Below, one piece after another: positions 19,107 through 27,859 of a DNA stretch of 64,000 nt; positions within the stretch are counted from its first letter, which is position 1, and the number at the start of each line of letters is the position of its first letter. The notes beneath the pieces are model-generated. The model had not been told where the DNA came from, did not search any database, and saw only the letters and a list, made by a program, of their open reading frames with translations. The translations under genes were made by a program, and so were the position numbers. Source of the DNA: Beijerinckiaceae bacterium (GTDB lineage Bacteria; Pseudomonadota; Alphaproteobacteria; Rhizobiales; Beijerinckiaceae); NCBI GenBank assembly GCA_947475995.1, contig CANJNI010000004.1:116354-180353 (forward strand), written 5' to 3'.

Positions 19107-20858
19107 ATGATGGCCCAGAACTCCTCTACGAACCGTCTCGTCATTGCTCTTGCGCAGATCGGCTGCACGGTCGGCGATATCGCCGGAAATGCAGCGCGCA
19201 TTCGCGCGGCCCGCAGGGAGGCTGCCGGGTTCGGCGCCGATCTGGTTCTTTTTTCAGAGCTTTTTCTGGCCGGCTACACCCCCGAGGATCTGGTGCTGAA
19301 GCCGGCTTTCCAGGAAGCCTGCCGGGCTGAACTTGAGGCGCTCGCACGCGAAACGGCGGACGGCGGCCCGGCGCTGCTGGTCGGACTGCCGTGGGGCGAG
19401 GACAACGCGGTCTACAATGCCGTCGCGTTGCTGGACCGGGGCCGCATCGAGGCGGTGCGCTTCAAGGTCGATCTTCCCAACTACGGCGTCTTCGATGAGA
19501 AGCGGGTGTTCCGTCAGGGTCCGCTGCCGGGGCCGATCGCCTTTCGTGGCGTGCGGCTGGGCGTGCCGATCTGCGAGGATATCTGGAGCGAGGAAGTGGT
19601 CGAGTGCCTCGTCGAGACCGGCGCGGAAATTCTCCTCGTCCCCAACGGTTCGCCATACTGGCGCGGCAAATTCGATGAGCGTCTCAACATCGCGGTTGCG
19701 CGCGTGCGCGAAGCCGACCTGCCGATGATCTATCTCAATCAGGTCGGCGGACAGGACGAACTCGTGTTCGATGGAGCGTCCTTTATCCTGCAGGGCGATT
19801 GCGCATTGGCCGGACAGCTTCCGGCCTTCGCCGAAACCATCTCCAGAACCGTCTGGGAACGGCGGGACGGCTCGTGGACTTGCGTCGAAGCTCCGCGCGT
19901 GGTCGTGCCGGAAGGCGATGAGGCCGATTACGCGGCCTGTGTGCTGGGCCTGCGCGACTATGTCGAGAAAAACGGTTTCCCGGGCGTCGTGATGGGCATG
20001 TCGGGCGGCATCGATTCTGCGCTCTGCGCCGCCATGGCGGCCGACGCGCTGGGTCCTTCGCGCGTGCATTGCATCATGCTGCCCTATCGCTTCACGTCCG
20101 GAGAATCCCTGAGCGATGCGCAGCAATGCGCGCAGGCGCTTGGCGTCCGTTACGACACGCTGCCCATCGCGGCGGCGGTCGAGGGGATCGAGTCGACCCT
20201 CAAGCCACTGTTCGGCGATCGCCCGCGCGATACGACGGAAGAGAACCTCCAGAGCCGCGCACGCGGGACGCTGCTGATGTCCGTGTCGAACAAGTTCGGC
20301 CCGATGCTGGTGACGACGGGCAACAAGTCCGAGATGTCGGTCGGCTATGCGACGATCTATGGCGACATGAACGGGGGATTCAATCCGATCAAGGATCTCT
20401 ACAAGATGCAGGTGTTTCGCCTCGCGGCCCTGCGCAACCGGTGGAAGCCCGAAGGGGCGCTGGGCCCCGACGGCGAAGTCATCCCTCCCAATATCATCAC
20501 CAAGCCGCCGACCGCGGAACTGCGCGAGAACCAGAAGGATCAGGATTCGCTGCCGCCCTACGAGGTGCTCGACGACATTCTCGAATGTCTGGTGGAGCGC
20601 GAGATGCGCGTGTCCGACATCGTGACGCGCGGACACGAACTCGACGTGGTCAAAAAGGTGGAGCGGTTGCTCTACATCGCCGAATACAAGCGCCGTCAGG
20701 CCGCGCCGGGCGTGAAAGTGACGAAGAAGAATTTCGGCCGCGACCGCCGTTATCCTATCGTCAACCGGTTCCGGGACTCGGGGCAGGCCGCGCGGGTTCC
20801 GGACGACTCCATCGCGCCGAAGAAGGTCGTCGGCGGCTCGGAGAGGTTCGAGGAATAG
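19107..20858 (+). CDS. nadE: Glutamine-dependent NAD+ synthetase
   Basis: Last step of NAD biosynthesis: amidation of nicotinic acid adenine dinucleotide with ammonia from glutamine. The 583-residue protein joins an N-terminal nitrilase-type glutaminase (catalytic E in FSELFLAGY, K in FKVDLPNY, C in ICEDIW) to a C-terminal ATP-pyrophosphatase synthetase (P-loop GMSGGIDSA). Two adjacent ATGs are possible starts. The spacing to the only GGAGG upstream is long, so the exact start is less certain than the identity. Confidence 0.94.
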   Translation: MMAQNSSTNRLVIALAQIGCTVGDIAGNAARIRAARREAAGFGADLVLFSELFLAGYTPEDLVLKPAFQEACRAELEALARETADGGPALLVGLPWGEDNAVYNAVALLDRGRIEAVRFKVDLPNYGVFDEKRVFRQGPLPGPIAFRGVRLGVPICEDIWSEEVVECLVETGAEILLVPNGSPYWRGKFDERLNIAVARVREADLPMIYLNQVGGQDELVFDGASFILQGDCALAGQLPAFAETISRTVWERRDGSWTCVEAPRVVVPEGDEADYAACVLGLRDYVEKNGFPGVVMGMSGGIDSALCAAMAADALGPSRVHCIMLPYRFTSGESLSDAQQCAQALGVRYDTLPIAAAVEGIESTLKPLFGDRPRDTTEENLQSRARGTLLMSVSNKFGPMLVTTGNKSEMSVGYATIYGDMNGGFNPIKDLYKMQVFRLAALRNRWKPEGALGPDGEVIPPNIITKPPTAELRENQKDQDSLPPYEVLDDILECLVEREMRVSDIVTRGHELDVVKKVERLLYIAEYKRRQAAPGVKVTKKNFGRDRRYPIVNRFRDSGQAARVPDDSIAPKKVVGGSERFEE

Positions 20859-20956
20859 CGAAGCCCCCCGGAGCCGGGGTTGCGGCCTATGTTGATGGCC
20901 CGTAGTCTTCTGCGCAATGCGACGCCTCACAATGGTCGCTGCGACAGGAGGAAACC

Positions 20957-22045
20957 ATGTTTCGTGCGCGTCAATACGCAGGTCTTTGCGCTTCCGGCAT
21001 GTTGGCCTCCACCCTGGGAGTGATGTTCGTCCCTGCGGTCGCTTCGGCGCAGGATGCGGTTGCGGCCTTTTACAAGGACAAGCAGATCAAGGTCATCATC
21101 CGCAGCGCGCCCGGCGGATCCTATGACACCTATTCGCGTCTTATCGGACGTCATATCGTCAAGCACATACCGGGCAATCCAACTTCTGTCCCGGTGAACA
21201 TGCCGGGCGGCGGCGGCCTGCTGGCGACAAATCACGTCGCCCAGATAGCTCCGAAAGACGGCACGATCCTGATCATTCCCTCGCTCGGCATCGCGATGTA
21301 TCAGGCGCTGGATTTCTTCGGCGACAATCTGAAGGCCGACGTTGGTCAATTCCAGTGGATCGGAAACGTCAGCACATCAAATCCGGTGCTGGTGACATGG
21401 CATGAGTCGAAGGTGAAGACGCTGGACGATGCGCGTCGCGAGATCGCGCACCTCGGCACGTCCGGCGCTGGTTCGATATCCGCGCAATTGCCGGCCGTTT
21501 ACAACAACCTGCTCGGCACGAAGTTCAAGGTCATTTACGGCTATGACGGCGATGACGCGATCGCCATGGAACGACTGGAAATCGACGGCCGCGCGTCTGC
21601 AACCTGGGCCGCCTACAAGACCACCTCGCCCCAATGGGTGCGGGACAAGAAGCTCAATCTCATCCTGCAGGTCGGGCTGAAAAAGGAGCCCGAACTGCCC
21701 AACGTTCCGCTCCTCAGCGATCTGGCGAAGAATGCGGAGGAGAAGCAGATTTACGACTTCTTCTCCAATGTCGCTGCGCTCACGCGCCCGATGGCGACCA
21801 ATGCGGGCGTTCCGCCCGAGCGTGTCGCGGCGCTGCGCAAGGCGTTCATGGCCACCATGGAGGACCCGGAATTTCTCGCCGAAGCCGCCAAGCAGTCCGC
21901 CGAAGTCGGCCCCAGCATGGACGGCGAGACTGTGCAGCGGCTCACGCTCGAGATTCTGAACACCCCGAAGCCTTTGCTCGAAAAGGTCCGTGCCGTCATG
22001 CAACATCGCGCCGGCGATGAGATCGAACTATCCAAGAAGAAGTGA
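20957..22045 (+). CDS. TctC/Bug-family periplasmic solute-binding protein, copy 1
   Basis: A 362-residue secreted protein: signal peptide with probable cleavage after ASA near residue 31, then a TctC-type binding fold. The start is set by AGGAGG five bases before the ATG. Such proteins normally deliver carboxylates to a TctAB tripartite transporter, but no TctA or TctB gene lies in this window. It is followed by a close paralogue of the same length, so this is a tandem duplication. Ligand unknown. Confidence 0.82.
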   Translation: MFRARQYAGLCASGMLASTLGVMFVPAVASAQDAVAAFYKDKQIKVIIRSAPGGSYDTYSRLIGRHIVKHIPGNPTSVPVNMPGGGGLLATNHVAQIAPKDGTILIIPSLGIAMYQALDFFGDNLKADVGQFQWIGNVSTSNPVLVTWHESKVKTLDDARREIAHLGTSGAGSISAQLPAVYNNLLGTKFKVIYGYDGDDAIAMERLEIDGRASATWAAYKTTSPQWVRDKKLNLILQVGLKKEPELPNVPLLSDLAKNAEEKQIYDFFSNVAALTRPMATNAGVPPERVAALRKAFMATMEDPEFLAEAAKQSAEVGPSMDGETVQRLTLEILNTPKPLLEKVRAVMQHRAGDEIELSKKK

Positions 22046-22164
22046 CACGAACCTGCCGGATCAGCGCGGGATTTGCTCTCTTGCCGCGCTGTCGAACTAA
22101 TCATACCCTTTGAGGGTCGAGACGGACTGCCAAGAAGCATGTCCGCCGATCAGGGAGGGTTTGA

Positions 22165-23253
22165 ATGCAAAAGTTCATGAAACGCAATTGGCCGGTCATG
22201 CTCGCCGTCGCGGCGCTGGCGGGCGCTACAGCCGTGACGCCCACGCCGGTTTCCGCGCAGACGTCTGTCGCCGATTTCTACAAGGGTAAGCAAATTCGGA
22301 TGGTCATTCGCACCGCCGCAGGCGGCTCGTATGATCTCTATTCCCGGCTGATCGGTCGCCATATCGGTCGCTACATTCCGGGCAATCCGACGGTTGTGCC
22401 GATCAACATGCCGGGCGGCGGCGGACTGGCTTCCGTCAATCACATCGCGCAGATCGCTCCAAAGGACGGCACAAGCCTCATCATCCCCTCGCTCGGCATC
22501 GCCATGTATCAGGCGCTCGATTTCTTCGGCGAGAACCTGAAGGCCGACATCGGCGAATTTCAGTGGATCGGCAACGTCTCCACGTCCAACCCGCTTGTCG
22601 CCACATGGCATGAGGCGAAGGTGAAGACGCTGGACGACGCCCGACGCGAAGTGGCGCATCTCGGCACGTCGGGGGCGGGGTCGATTTCGTCCCAGTTGCC
22701 GGCCGTCTACAACAACCTGCTCGGCACGAAATTCAAGGTCATTTACGGATACGACGGGGAAGAAGCCTCCATCGCCATGGAGCGCAAGGAGATCGACGGA
22801 CGGGCGTCAAACACATGGGCCAGCTACAAGGCTACAACGCCCGCATGGGTCCGCGACAGGAAGCTCAATCTTCTGCTTCAGGTAGGGCTTGCGAAGGAGC
22901 CGGAGCTTCCCGACGTTCCATTGCTGGTCGATCTCGCCCGGAATGACGAGGAACGTCAGATTTTCAGCTTCTTCTCGAAAGTCGCCGCGTTGACGCGTCC
23001 GATGGCCACCGGCCCGGGCGTGCCGCCGGACCGCGTCGCCGCCTTGCGAAAGGCATTCATGGATACGATGAGTGATCCCGATTTTCTGTCTGAGGCCGCC
23101 AAGCTGAATGCGGAGGTCGGCCCAACCATGGACGGAGAAACGGTGCAGCGGCTGACGGTGGAAATTCTCAAGACGCCCAAGCCGCTTCTCGAAAAGGTGC
23201 GCTCGGTGATGAAACATCGCGAGGGCGACGAGATCACGCCGACGAAGAAATAG
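22165..23253 (+). CDS. TctC/Bug-family periplasmic solute-binding protein, copy 2
   Basis: Paralogue of the preceding gene, nearly the same along its whole length (shared blocks include IPSLGIAMYQALDFFG and FQWIGNVSTSNP), also with a signal peptide (cleavage near VSAQ). It has its own GGAGGG ribosome binding site and 119 bases separate the two, so each may be expressed independently. Differences cluster in the first 120 residues and near the C-terminus, which could alter ligand choice. No permease genes adjoin. Confidence 0.82.
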   Translation: MQKFMKRNWPVMLAVAALAGATAVTPTPVSAQTSVADFYKGKQIRMVIRTAAGGSYDLYSRLIGRHIGRYIPGNPTVVPINMPGGGGLASVNHIAQIAPKDGTSLIIPSLGIAMYQALDFFGENLKADIGEFQWIGNVSTSNPLVATWHEAKVKTLDDARREVAHLGTSGAGSISSQLPAVYNNLLGTKFKVIYGYDGEEASIAMERKEIDGRASNTWASYKATTPAWVRDRKLNLLLQVGLAKEPELPDVPLLVDLARNDEERQIFSFFSKVAALTRPMATGPGVPPDRVAALRKAFMDTMSDPDFLSEAAKLNAEVGPTMDGETVQRLTVEILKTPKPLLEKVRSVMKHREGDEITPTKK

Positions 23254-23289
23254 GAAAACAAGAAGGGCGATCCTTGCGGACCGCCCTTC
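23254..23289 (-). terminator. Terminator of the minus-strand micro-gene
   Basis: Read on the minus strand, GAAGGGCGGTCC pairs with GGATCGCCCTTC across a GCAA tetraloop (12 bp including one G-U pair) and is followed by TTGTTTTCC. The T-rich tail is on the minus-strand side only, so it ends a leftward transcript, not the TctC genes. Confidence 0.75.
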
Positions 23290-23331
23290 CATTGTCTGGC
23301 CGAGGCCTGAATCCGGGTTACGATGCGCCGC

Positions 23332-23409
23332 TCACGCGGGGCATGACTCCACGCGAACGAGAGTCCAGATCCCGGGAGCCGAAGACCTCGGCTGATGACA
23401 ATGAGACAC
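23332..23409 (-). CDS. Putative 25-residue micro-protein behind an extreme Shine-Dalgarno
   Basis: A GTG-initiated frame of 25 codons (N-terminus VSHCHQPRSS, C-terminus RVESCPA) with two cysteines. It is preceded by GAAAGGAGGTGATCCAG, complementary to the last 17 or so bases of 16S rRNA, with seven bases between GGAGG and GTG. A promoter-like pair lies upstream and a strong terminator downstream, so the whole unit is about 180 bases. I recognise no family. It could be a short protein, a leader peptide, or an sRNA that binds 30S subunits. Confidence 0.45.
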   Translation of the reverse strand: MSHCHQPRSSAPGIWTLVRVESCPA

Positions 23410-23425
23410 TGGATCACCTCCTTTC
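23409..23425 (-). promoter_or_regulatory. Near-full-length complement to the 16S 3' end (extended Shine-Dalgarno)
   Basis: The 17 bases on the minus strand match the reverse complement of the conserved 16S rRNA 3' terminus (CTGGATCACCTCCTTTC on the plus strand). This is far longer than the 4-6 bases typical of ribosome binding sites elsewhere in the window. Confidence 0.65.
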
Positions 23426-23444
23426 GGTTAGTTGCGACTCACAA

Positions 23445-23473
23445 AGTGTAACTGCTGCTTGATCGTTCCGCAA
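23445..23473 (-). promoter_or_regulatory. Putative promoter of the minus-strand micro-gene
   Basis: On the minus strand, TTGCGG (23468-23473) and TACACT (23445-23450) are spaced by 17 bases. Transcription from here would start about 25 bases before the extended Shine-Dalgarno. Confidence 0.45.
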
Positions 23474-23610
23474 ACCCCCGCAAATGCCTGGCTTGCGCGA
23501 ATAATCGCCTCCGATGACCAAACTTTTCGCGGCCTGCGCAAGCGCGGGTCAGGCCGGAGATGCGGACCGAAAAGGCTGACGCGAAGCCGTTTCTGCACTA
23601 AGAGGGGCCC

Positions 23611-24963
23611 ATGACCGCTCCAATTGTCCGCTTCGCCCCCTCGCCCACAGGCCGCATTCATATCGGCAACGCCCGCACGGCGCTGTTCAACTACCTATTC
23701 GCCCGCCGGGGCGGCGGACGTTTCGTGCTGCGCTTCGACGACACCGATCTGGAACGGTCGAAGGAGGAATATGCCGCCTCCATCGAGGTTGATCTGGCCT
23801 GGCTCGGCGTTCAGCCTGATCTGACCGTGCGCCAGTCGCAGCGTTTCGCTCTCTATGACGCCGCCGCCGCGACGCTGAAGGCTGCCGGCCTGCTGTATCC
23901 CTGTTACGAAACCGCCGACGAACTGGACCGTCGCCGCAAACGCCAGATCGGTCGCGGCCTGCCGCCGGTTTATGATCGGGCAGCGCTGTCGCTAACCGCC
24001 GAAGACCGCGACAGGCTGGAAGCCGAAGGACGCAAGCCGCACTGGCGCTTCAGGCTCGAACACAAGACAATTGCGTGGACCGATCTGGTGCGCGGCCCGA
24101 GCCATATCGATTGCGCGTCGCTGTCCGATCCCGTGCTGGTGCGTGAGGACGGCACTTATCTTTATACGCTGCCGTCGGTTGTGGACGACATCGACCTGCG
24201 CATCACCCATGTCATTCGGGGCGAGGATCACGTCACCAATACGGCGGTTCAGATCCAGCTTTTTGAAGCGCTCGCCGGAGCCGGCCACGCGCCGGTCTTC
24301 GGCCACCACAACCTGCTGACGACCGTGAGCGGGGAAGGGTTGTCGAAACGCTCGGGGGCCCTGTCCATCGGGGGCCTGCGCGATGCAGGTATCGAGCCGC
24401 TGGCCGTAGCGTCGCTGGCCGTGCTGACAGGTTCGTCCGACAGCGTGCATCCGGTGGCGTCGCTCGATGAATTGCAGCAGACCTTTGATCTTTCCCACGT
24501 CTCGCGGAATGCCGCGAAATTCGATCCTGCGGAACTCGACGCGCTGTCCGCCCGCACGCTGCACCTCCTGCCGTTCGATCTGGTCCGCGACCGTCTGGTG
24601 GCCCATGATGTCGCCGGTCACAAGGCGGAGGCGTTCTGGCTCGCCGTGCGCGGCAATCTGGCGACATTCCTCGACGTCGTGCCCTGGTGGCGCGTGGTGG
24701 AGGGCGAGATCGAGCCGGTGATCGAGGACGCCGAGCTGGCGTCCGCCGCCGCTACCCTGTTGCCCGAAGAGCCCTGGGACCAGACGACCTGGGGCGCATG
24801 GACCAAGGCGGTGCGTGAACAGAGCGGCCGCAAGGGCAGGGGGCTTTTCCATCCGCTGCGTCTTGCGCTCACGGGCCTCGAGTCAGGGCCGGAACTCGCG
24901 CAGCTCCTGCCGCTGATCGGCAGGACTAGAGCGTCGGACCGATTACACGGACGCGTTTCGTAA
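23611..24963 (+). CDS. gltX: Glutamyl-tRNA synthetase
   Basis: Class I aminoacyl-tRNA synthetase charging tRNA-Glu (and, in many alphaproteobacteria, tRNA-Gln for later amidation). The 450-residue protein has the HIGH-type motif HIGN (17-20), the KMSKS-type motif LSKRS around K246, and a helical anticodon-binding C-terminus. Alphaproteobacteria often carry two GltX copies; which one this is cannot be told here. GAGGGG upstream fixes the start. The last 38 bases overlap the 3' end of the convergent DUF2865 gene. Confidence 0.92.
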   Translation: MTAPIVRFAPSPTGRIHIGNARTALFNYLFARRGGGRFVLRFDDTDLERSKEEYAASIEVDLAWLGVQPDLTVRQSQRFALYDAAAATLKAAGLLYPCYETADELDRRRKRQIGRGLPPVYDRAALSLTAEDRDRLEAEGRKPHWRFRLEHKTIAWTDLVRGPSHIDCASLSDPVLVREDGTYLYTLPSVVDDIDLRITHVIRGEDHVTNTAVQIQLFEALAGAGHAPVFGHHNLLTTVSGEGLSKRSGALSIGGLRDAGIEPLAVASLAVLTGSSDSVHPVASLDELQQTFDLSHVSRNAAKFDPAELDALSARTLHLLPFDLVRDRLVAHDVAGHKAEAFWLAVRGNLATFLDVVPWWRVVEGEIEPVIEDAELASAAATLLPEEPWDQTTWGAWTKAVREQSGRKGRGLFHPLRLALTGLESGPELAQLLPLIGRTRASDRLHGRVS

Positions 24964-26071
24964 CCCCGTCAGGTCCGGGAATCTGGCGTTCCTCGCCGTC
25001 CCGGCGCGTGAAGGTGCGGGCGGAATTGAGGCTGCCCGCCGCAATGCCGGAATTCTGCGGCGGCGGCGCGTTCTTGTCCTCATATTCGGAATTCTCGAAC
25101 GATGTCTCTTCCACGACATCCTTCTTCGGCGCGGTTCTGGCGGTCTTCTGGCCGGGGCGGGGGGCGCGCATCATCTCGTCGGATTTTTCCGGCGTGACGA
25201 TCACGTCGCTCTTGGTCTTCGCCAGAAGTTTTTCCGCTTCCGCCAGAGCCTCCACCCAGCTCTGTCCCTGACCCTTGCAGGTGCAGGTCGAATCGAACTT
25301 GGTGCGGTACTTGCCCGCATAGGGCATGGACTTGTAGGGCTTGCCGCTGGCCGAAACAGAATCGTCGATCTCGCGGTTCAGCGCATAGGTGAAGAGTTCC
25401 GTCTCCGCATTGGGGCATAGAGCCGAACATAATTGCTGGAGATTTCCCAGCCGTCCGCGGGTCGCCGTATAGCTGATCGGGAAGAACGCGCCATCGCAGG
25501 TGCGCACGCAGACGGCCTTGGGACCACCGCTGGGCGGCAGGTCTTTGGGGTCGATTTCCGGCAGATCGTCGAGCGACTCCATCTCCTGCCCGCCGCCAAA
25601 CAATTGCTCGAAAAGGCCCTTCGGCTGACCCTCGCGGCAATACTGGTTGTAGCGCGCCGTCAGCGCACGCTTCTGGGCGTCTCCCGACGCCCCCTGGGCC
25701 TGCGCAGTCAGCGTCTGCAGATTGGACTGCATCTTGGCGATCTGCTGATTGATCGGACCGCATTGCGCGGGCGGCGGACTGCCGAAAAACAGGAATTGCT
25801 GGCGGTCGCAGCCCAGCGACTTGGCGTAATTCACTGTGCGCTGAATTTCGGCCCGCTGCTTCTGTGCCGCGTCCACAAAGCGGGCGGCGCTCGCATTGTC
25901 GCCGCGCGGCAGCGAGGCGATCTGGACCTGCAGGCCGCGACAGTCGATGGCCTGCGCGAGCGCGCTGCCGCCATAAAGGGCCGCGACCGTCACGACGGCC
26001 GCCCTCAGCGCCTGCGACGCCGTGCGCCGTGCGCTGTTCCGCGATTGCTGGCTGATTTCAGCAGCGCCCAT
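24926..26071 (-). CDS. DUF2865 domain-containing exported protein
   Basis: A 381-residue protein with an N-terminal signal peptide (hydrophobic stretch about 23-40, cleavage after ALAQA), a predicted coiled coil (about 60-140), and a cysteine-rich central domain with [18 protein letters not shown] and TCTCKGQ motifs typical of DUF2865. The C-terminal 100 residues are charged and low complexity. The family is largely restricted to Hyphomicrobiales and has no known function. Confidence 0.82.
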   Translation of the reverse strand: MGAAEISQQSRNSARRTASQALRAAVVTVAALYGGSALAQAIDCRGLQVQIASLPRGDNASAARFVDAAQKQRAEIQRTVNYAKSLGCDRQQFLFFGSPPPAQCGPINQQIAKMQSNLQTLTAQAQGASGDAQKRALTARYNQYCREGQPKGLFEQLFGGGQEMESLDDLPEIDPKDLPPSGGPKAVCVRTCDGAFFPISYTATRGRLGNLQQLCSALCPNAETELFTYALNREIDDSVSASGKPYKSMPYAGKYRTKFDSTCTCKGQGQSWVEALAEAEKLLAKTKSDVIVTPEKSDEMMRAPRPGQKTARTAPKKDVVEETSFENSEYEDKNAPPPQNSGIAAGSLNSARTFTRRDGEERQIPGPDGVTKRVRVIGPTL

Positions 26072-26264
26072 CTGGCGGCGGTCCCCGATGCTCTGGCCTT
26101 CCTCGACGTGCGTATCATTCCGACCGGCGAGAATCGACCCTTTTGGTTAACAGTTTCATTCGCCTGATCCGGTGGCCGGAAGATGGCGAACGGCAAAAAC
26201 ATTGCGCTGCGCCTTTCGCCCATGTGGTCGACAGACCATATGAGCAGCAGATCAGGAGACCGAA

Positions 26265-26783
26265 ATGATTGCGCCCCTTCGAATTGCCGCTTGCCTCATC
26301 GTCGCCATGGCGGCTGTTTCGGGTCCGGCCCGGTCGGCCGACGGGCCCGACCTGATTTTCCGCAAGTCTACCGTGTTCAAACTGCTGACGCCCAATGACA
26401 AGCTCGCGACTTACGGGCTGGACGATCCCGTGGTGGAGGGCGTTGCGTGCCATTACACCGTTCCCGAGCGGGGCGGACTGGCGGGCATGTTCGGCGTGGC
26501 CGAGGAGGTATCGGACGTTTCTCTCGCCTGCCGCCAGTACGGGCCGATCAAGTTCAACGGCAAGTTCGAGCAGGGCGACGTGGTGTTCAGCGAACGCCGG
26601 TCGCTGATCTTCAAGAAGATGCAGATCGTGCGCGGCTGCGACGAGAAGCGGAATGTGCTGGTCTATATGGTCTATTCGGACAGGCTGATCGAAGGCTCGC
26701 CGAAGAATTCGACCTCGACCGTCCCGATCATGCCGTGGGGAAACAACGAGGCCCCGCGCTGCGAAAACTGGCTCAAGGGCTGA
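26265..26783 (+). CDS. creA: CreA family periplasmic protein
   Basis: A 172-residue exported protein with a signal peptide (cleavage near RSADG) and the CreA core including ACHYTVPERGGLAGMFGVAEE and a paired cysteine arrangement. CreA is widely conserved in proteobacteria but its role is unknown. AGGAG seven bases upstream supports the start. Its stop codon abuts the stop of the next, convergent gene. Confidence 0.88.
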   Translation: MIAPLRIAACLIVAMAAVSGPARSADGPDLIFRKSTVFKLLTPNDKLATYGLDDPVVEGVACHYTVPERGGLAGMFGVAEEVSDVSLACRQYGPIKFNGKFEQGDVVFSERRSLIFKKMQIVRGCDEKRNVLVYMVYSDRLIEGSPKNSTSTVPIMPWGNNEAPRCENWLKG

Positions 26784-27116
26784 TTATTCCGCGCAGCGGA
26801 TCACCACGGAATCCTTCTTCGGCCGCGCGCTGATGGCGGCGCGGTCGATCGTCGCCGTCAGGTCGTCCGCAAGTCCGAAGGCTGCGGCTTTCCGAAAACC
26901 GTGAGCCTCGCACCATGCGTCAGCGACGATCTGGCCGCAAGCGCCCCCGCCGGTGAGGCAATCCGCAACCCCGTAGCCGTCGTTCGCGTCGATCATGAAG
27001 ATGGCGCGTTCCTGAGCCTGGACGGGCGCTCTAAGTCCGGCCAGAACGACCATGGCGGCCAGAAACGGGAGGAAATAGTGCGGCAGTGCGCCGTCAAGCG
27101 CGAAGGAAGAGCGCAT
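26784..27116 (-). CDS. Small exported protein of unknown function
   Basis: A 110-residue protein with an N-terminal hydrophobic segment and probable signal cleavage after VQAQ (near residue 35). The mature part holds three cysteines and a conserved-looking block with DANDGYGVADCL and WCEAHGF, which resembles small secreted proteins seen in Hyphomicrobiales. No clear ribosome binding site precedes the chosen ATG; an internal ATG at residue 22 would still leave a signal peptide. Function unknown. Confidence 0.6.
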   Translation of the reverse strand: MRSSFALDGALPHYFLPFLAAMVVLAGLRAPVQAQERAIFMIDANDGYGVADCLTGGGACGQIVADAWCEAHGFRKAAAFGLADDLTATIDRAAISARPKKDSVVIRCAE

Positions 27117-27248
27117 GGAGGACTTGGCCCTGTTGTGAACGAGGCCGACTATTCCTGTTGCGGGTGAAGATTCGATTAACCAAGATCGAGCCGCCCTGAT
27201 TTTTATCGGCGCGAGGACGATGCAGCCGGATTTCGCATCGGAAACCGA

Positions 27249-27277
27249 TTGACTTGAACCGGACCGGTCCGTAAACG
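27249..27277 (+). promoter_or_regulatory. Promoter of tRNA-Val
   Basis: TTGACT (27249-27254) and TAAACG (27272-27277) are spaced by 17 bases and lie about 25 bases before the tRNA. No other gene could use it. Confidence 0.45.
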
Positions 27278-27301
27278 AAGCCCCATCCGCCGATGGCGAG
27301 C

Positions 27302-27376
27302 GGGCGCGTAGCTCAGCGGGAGAGCACTCCCTTCACACGGGAGGGGTCACAGGTTCAATCCCTGTCGCGCCCACCA
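27302..27376 (+). tRNA. tRNA-Val (anticodon CAC)
   Basis: A 75-base cloverleaf. Acceptor GGGCGCG pairs with CGCGCCC, D-arm GCTC/GAGC, anticodon stem CTCCC/GGGAG around loop TTCACAC, T-arm ACAGG/CCTGT around TTCAATC, and the CCA end is encoded. The anticodon CAC reads GUG valine codons. The gene borders the polyketide region, and tRNA genes are frequent integration sites, but I see no integrase or repeated 3' end nearby. Confidence 0.97.
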
Positions 27377-27859
27377 TTTCCACCGTGATATTGCAGCGCA
27401 CAAAGACGTGATCAGGGCGGTCTCGTCGGCTGGCTATCTTCACGAATTCCAACCGTTCCTCACACATGCACACAGCGTGAGCGTGTGTTTTCCCGCGAAG
27501 GTTGTGATAATCTATCGCTTTGTACCGATATCCTTTACGATGGTTAATGGGTCATTTATGGACTGGACGCCTCGATCCGAAACGTAGGCTTTCGACAAGC
27601 TGAGCGTTTTCAGCCTCTTGGCGGCCTGCCTGGAGCGTGCAGCGCACCATCTTGCGCTCCCCCTGCAATGCAGCTAGACACCCTCGACCTGATCGGCGGC
27701 CTTCCAGAGTGCAGGCTCCCCCTGTAAGGTTCGGGACCTGTCATGGTTAAACCCTGCTGTTTGTAGAGCGCTTCGTTCGCTTGAATGCACGCGCGGTCTG
27801 TTGTTATGCAAATCAGATCAGCGCCCGGACGGCGGTGGCGTGGAGGCCGACTGAGCGGA
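27377..27859. other. Long leader region before the polyketide synthase
   Basis: No convincing gene. The first part (about 27500-27560) is AT-rich compared with its surroundings and could carry the promoter of the cluster. At 27620-27670 and 27695-27729 there are two imperfect direct repeats (GCGGCCT, then GAGYGTGCAG, then GCTCCCCCTG); the second lacks about 17 bases of the first. The first repeat can also fold, GGAGCG pairing with CGCTCC. This could be a regulator site or mRNA leader. Confidence 0.4.

Noticed and set aside
20957..23253. Complete tripartite tricarboxylate transporter operon
   Set aside because: No TctA or TctB membrane genes on either side.
23409..23425. Fragment of a 16S rRNA gene
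   Set aside because: Only the terminal 17 bases match and no other rRNA sequence adjoins; the minus-strand reading as a Shine-Dalgarno before a small frame explains it better.
27302..27376. tRNA-Val as attachment site of an integrated island containing the PKS
   Set aside because: No integrase, no repeated tRNA 3' end found, and base composition of the PKS region is like the chromosome.
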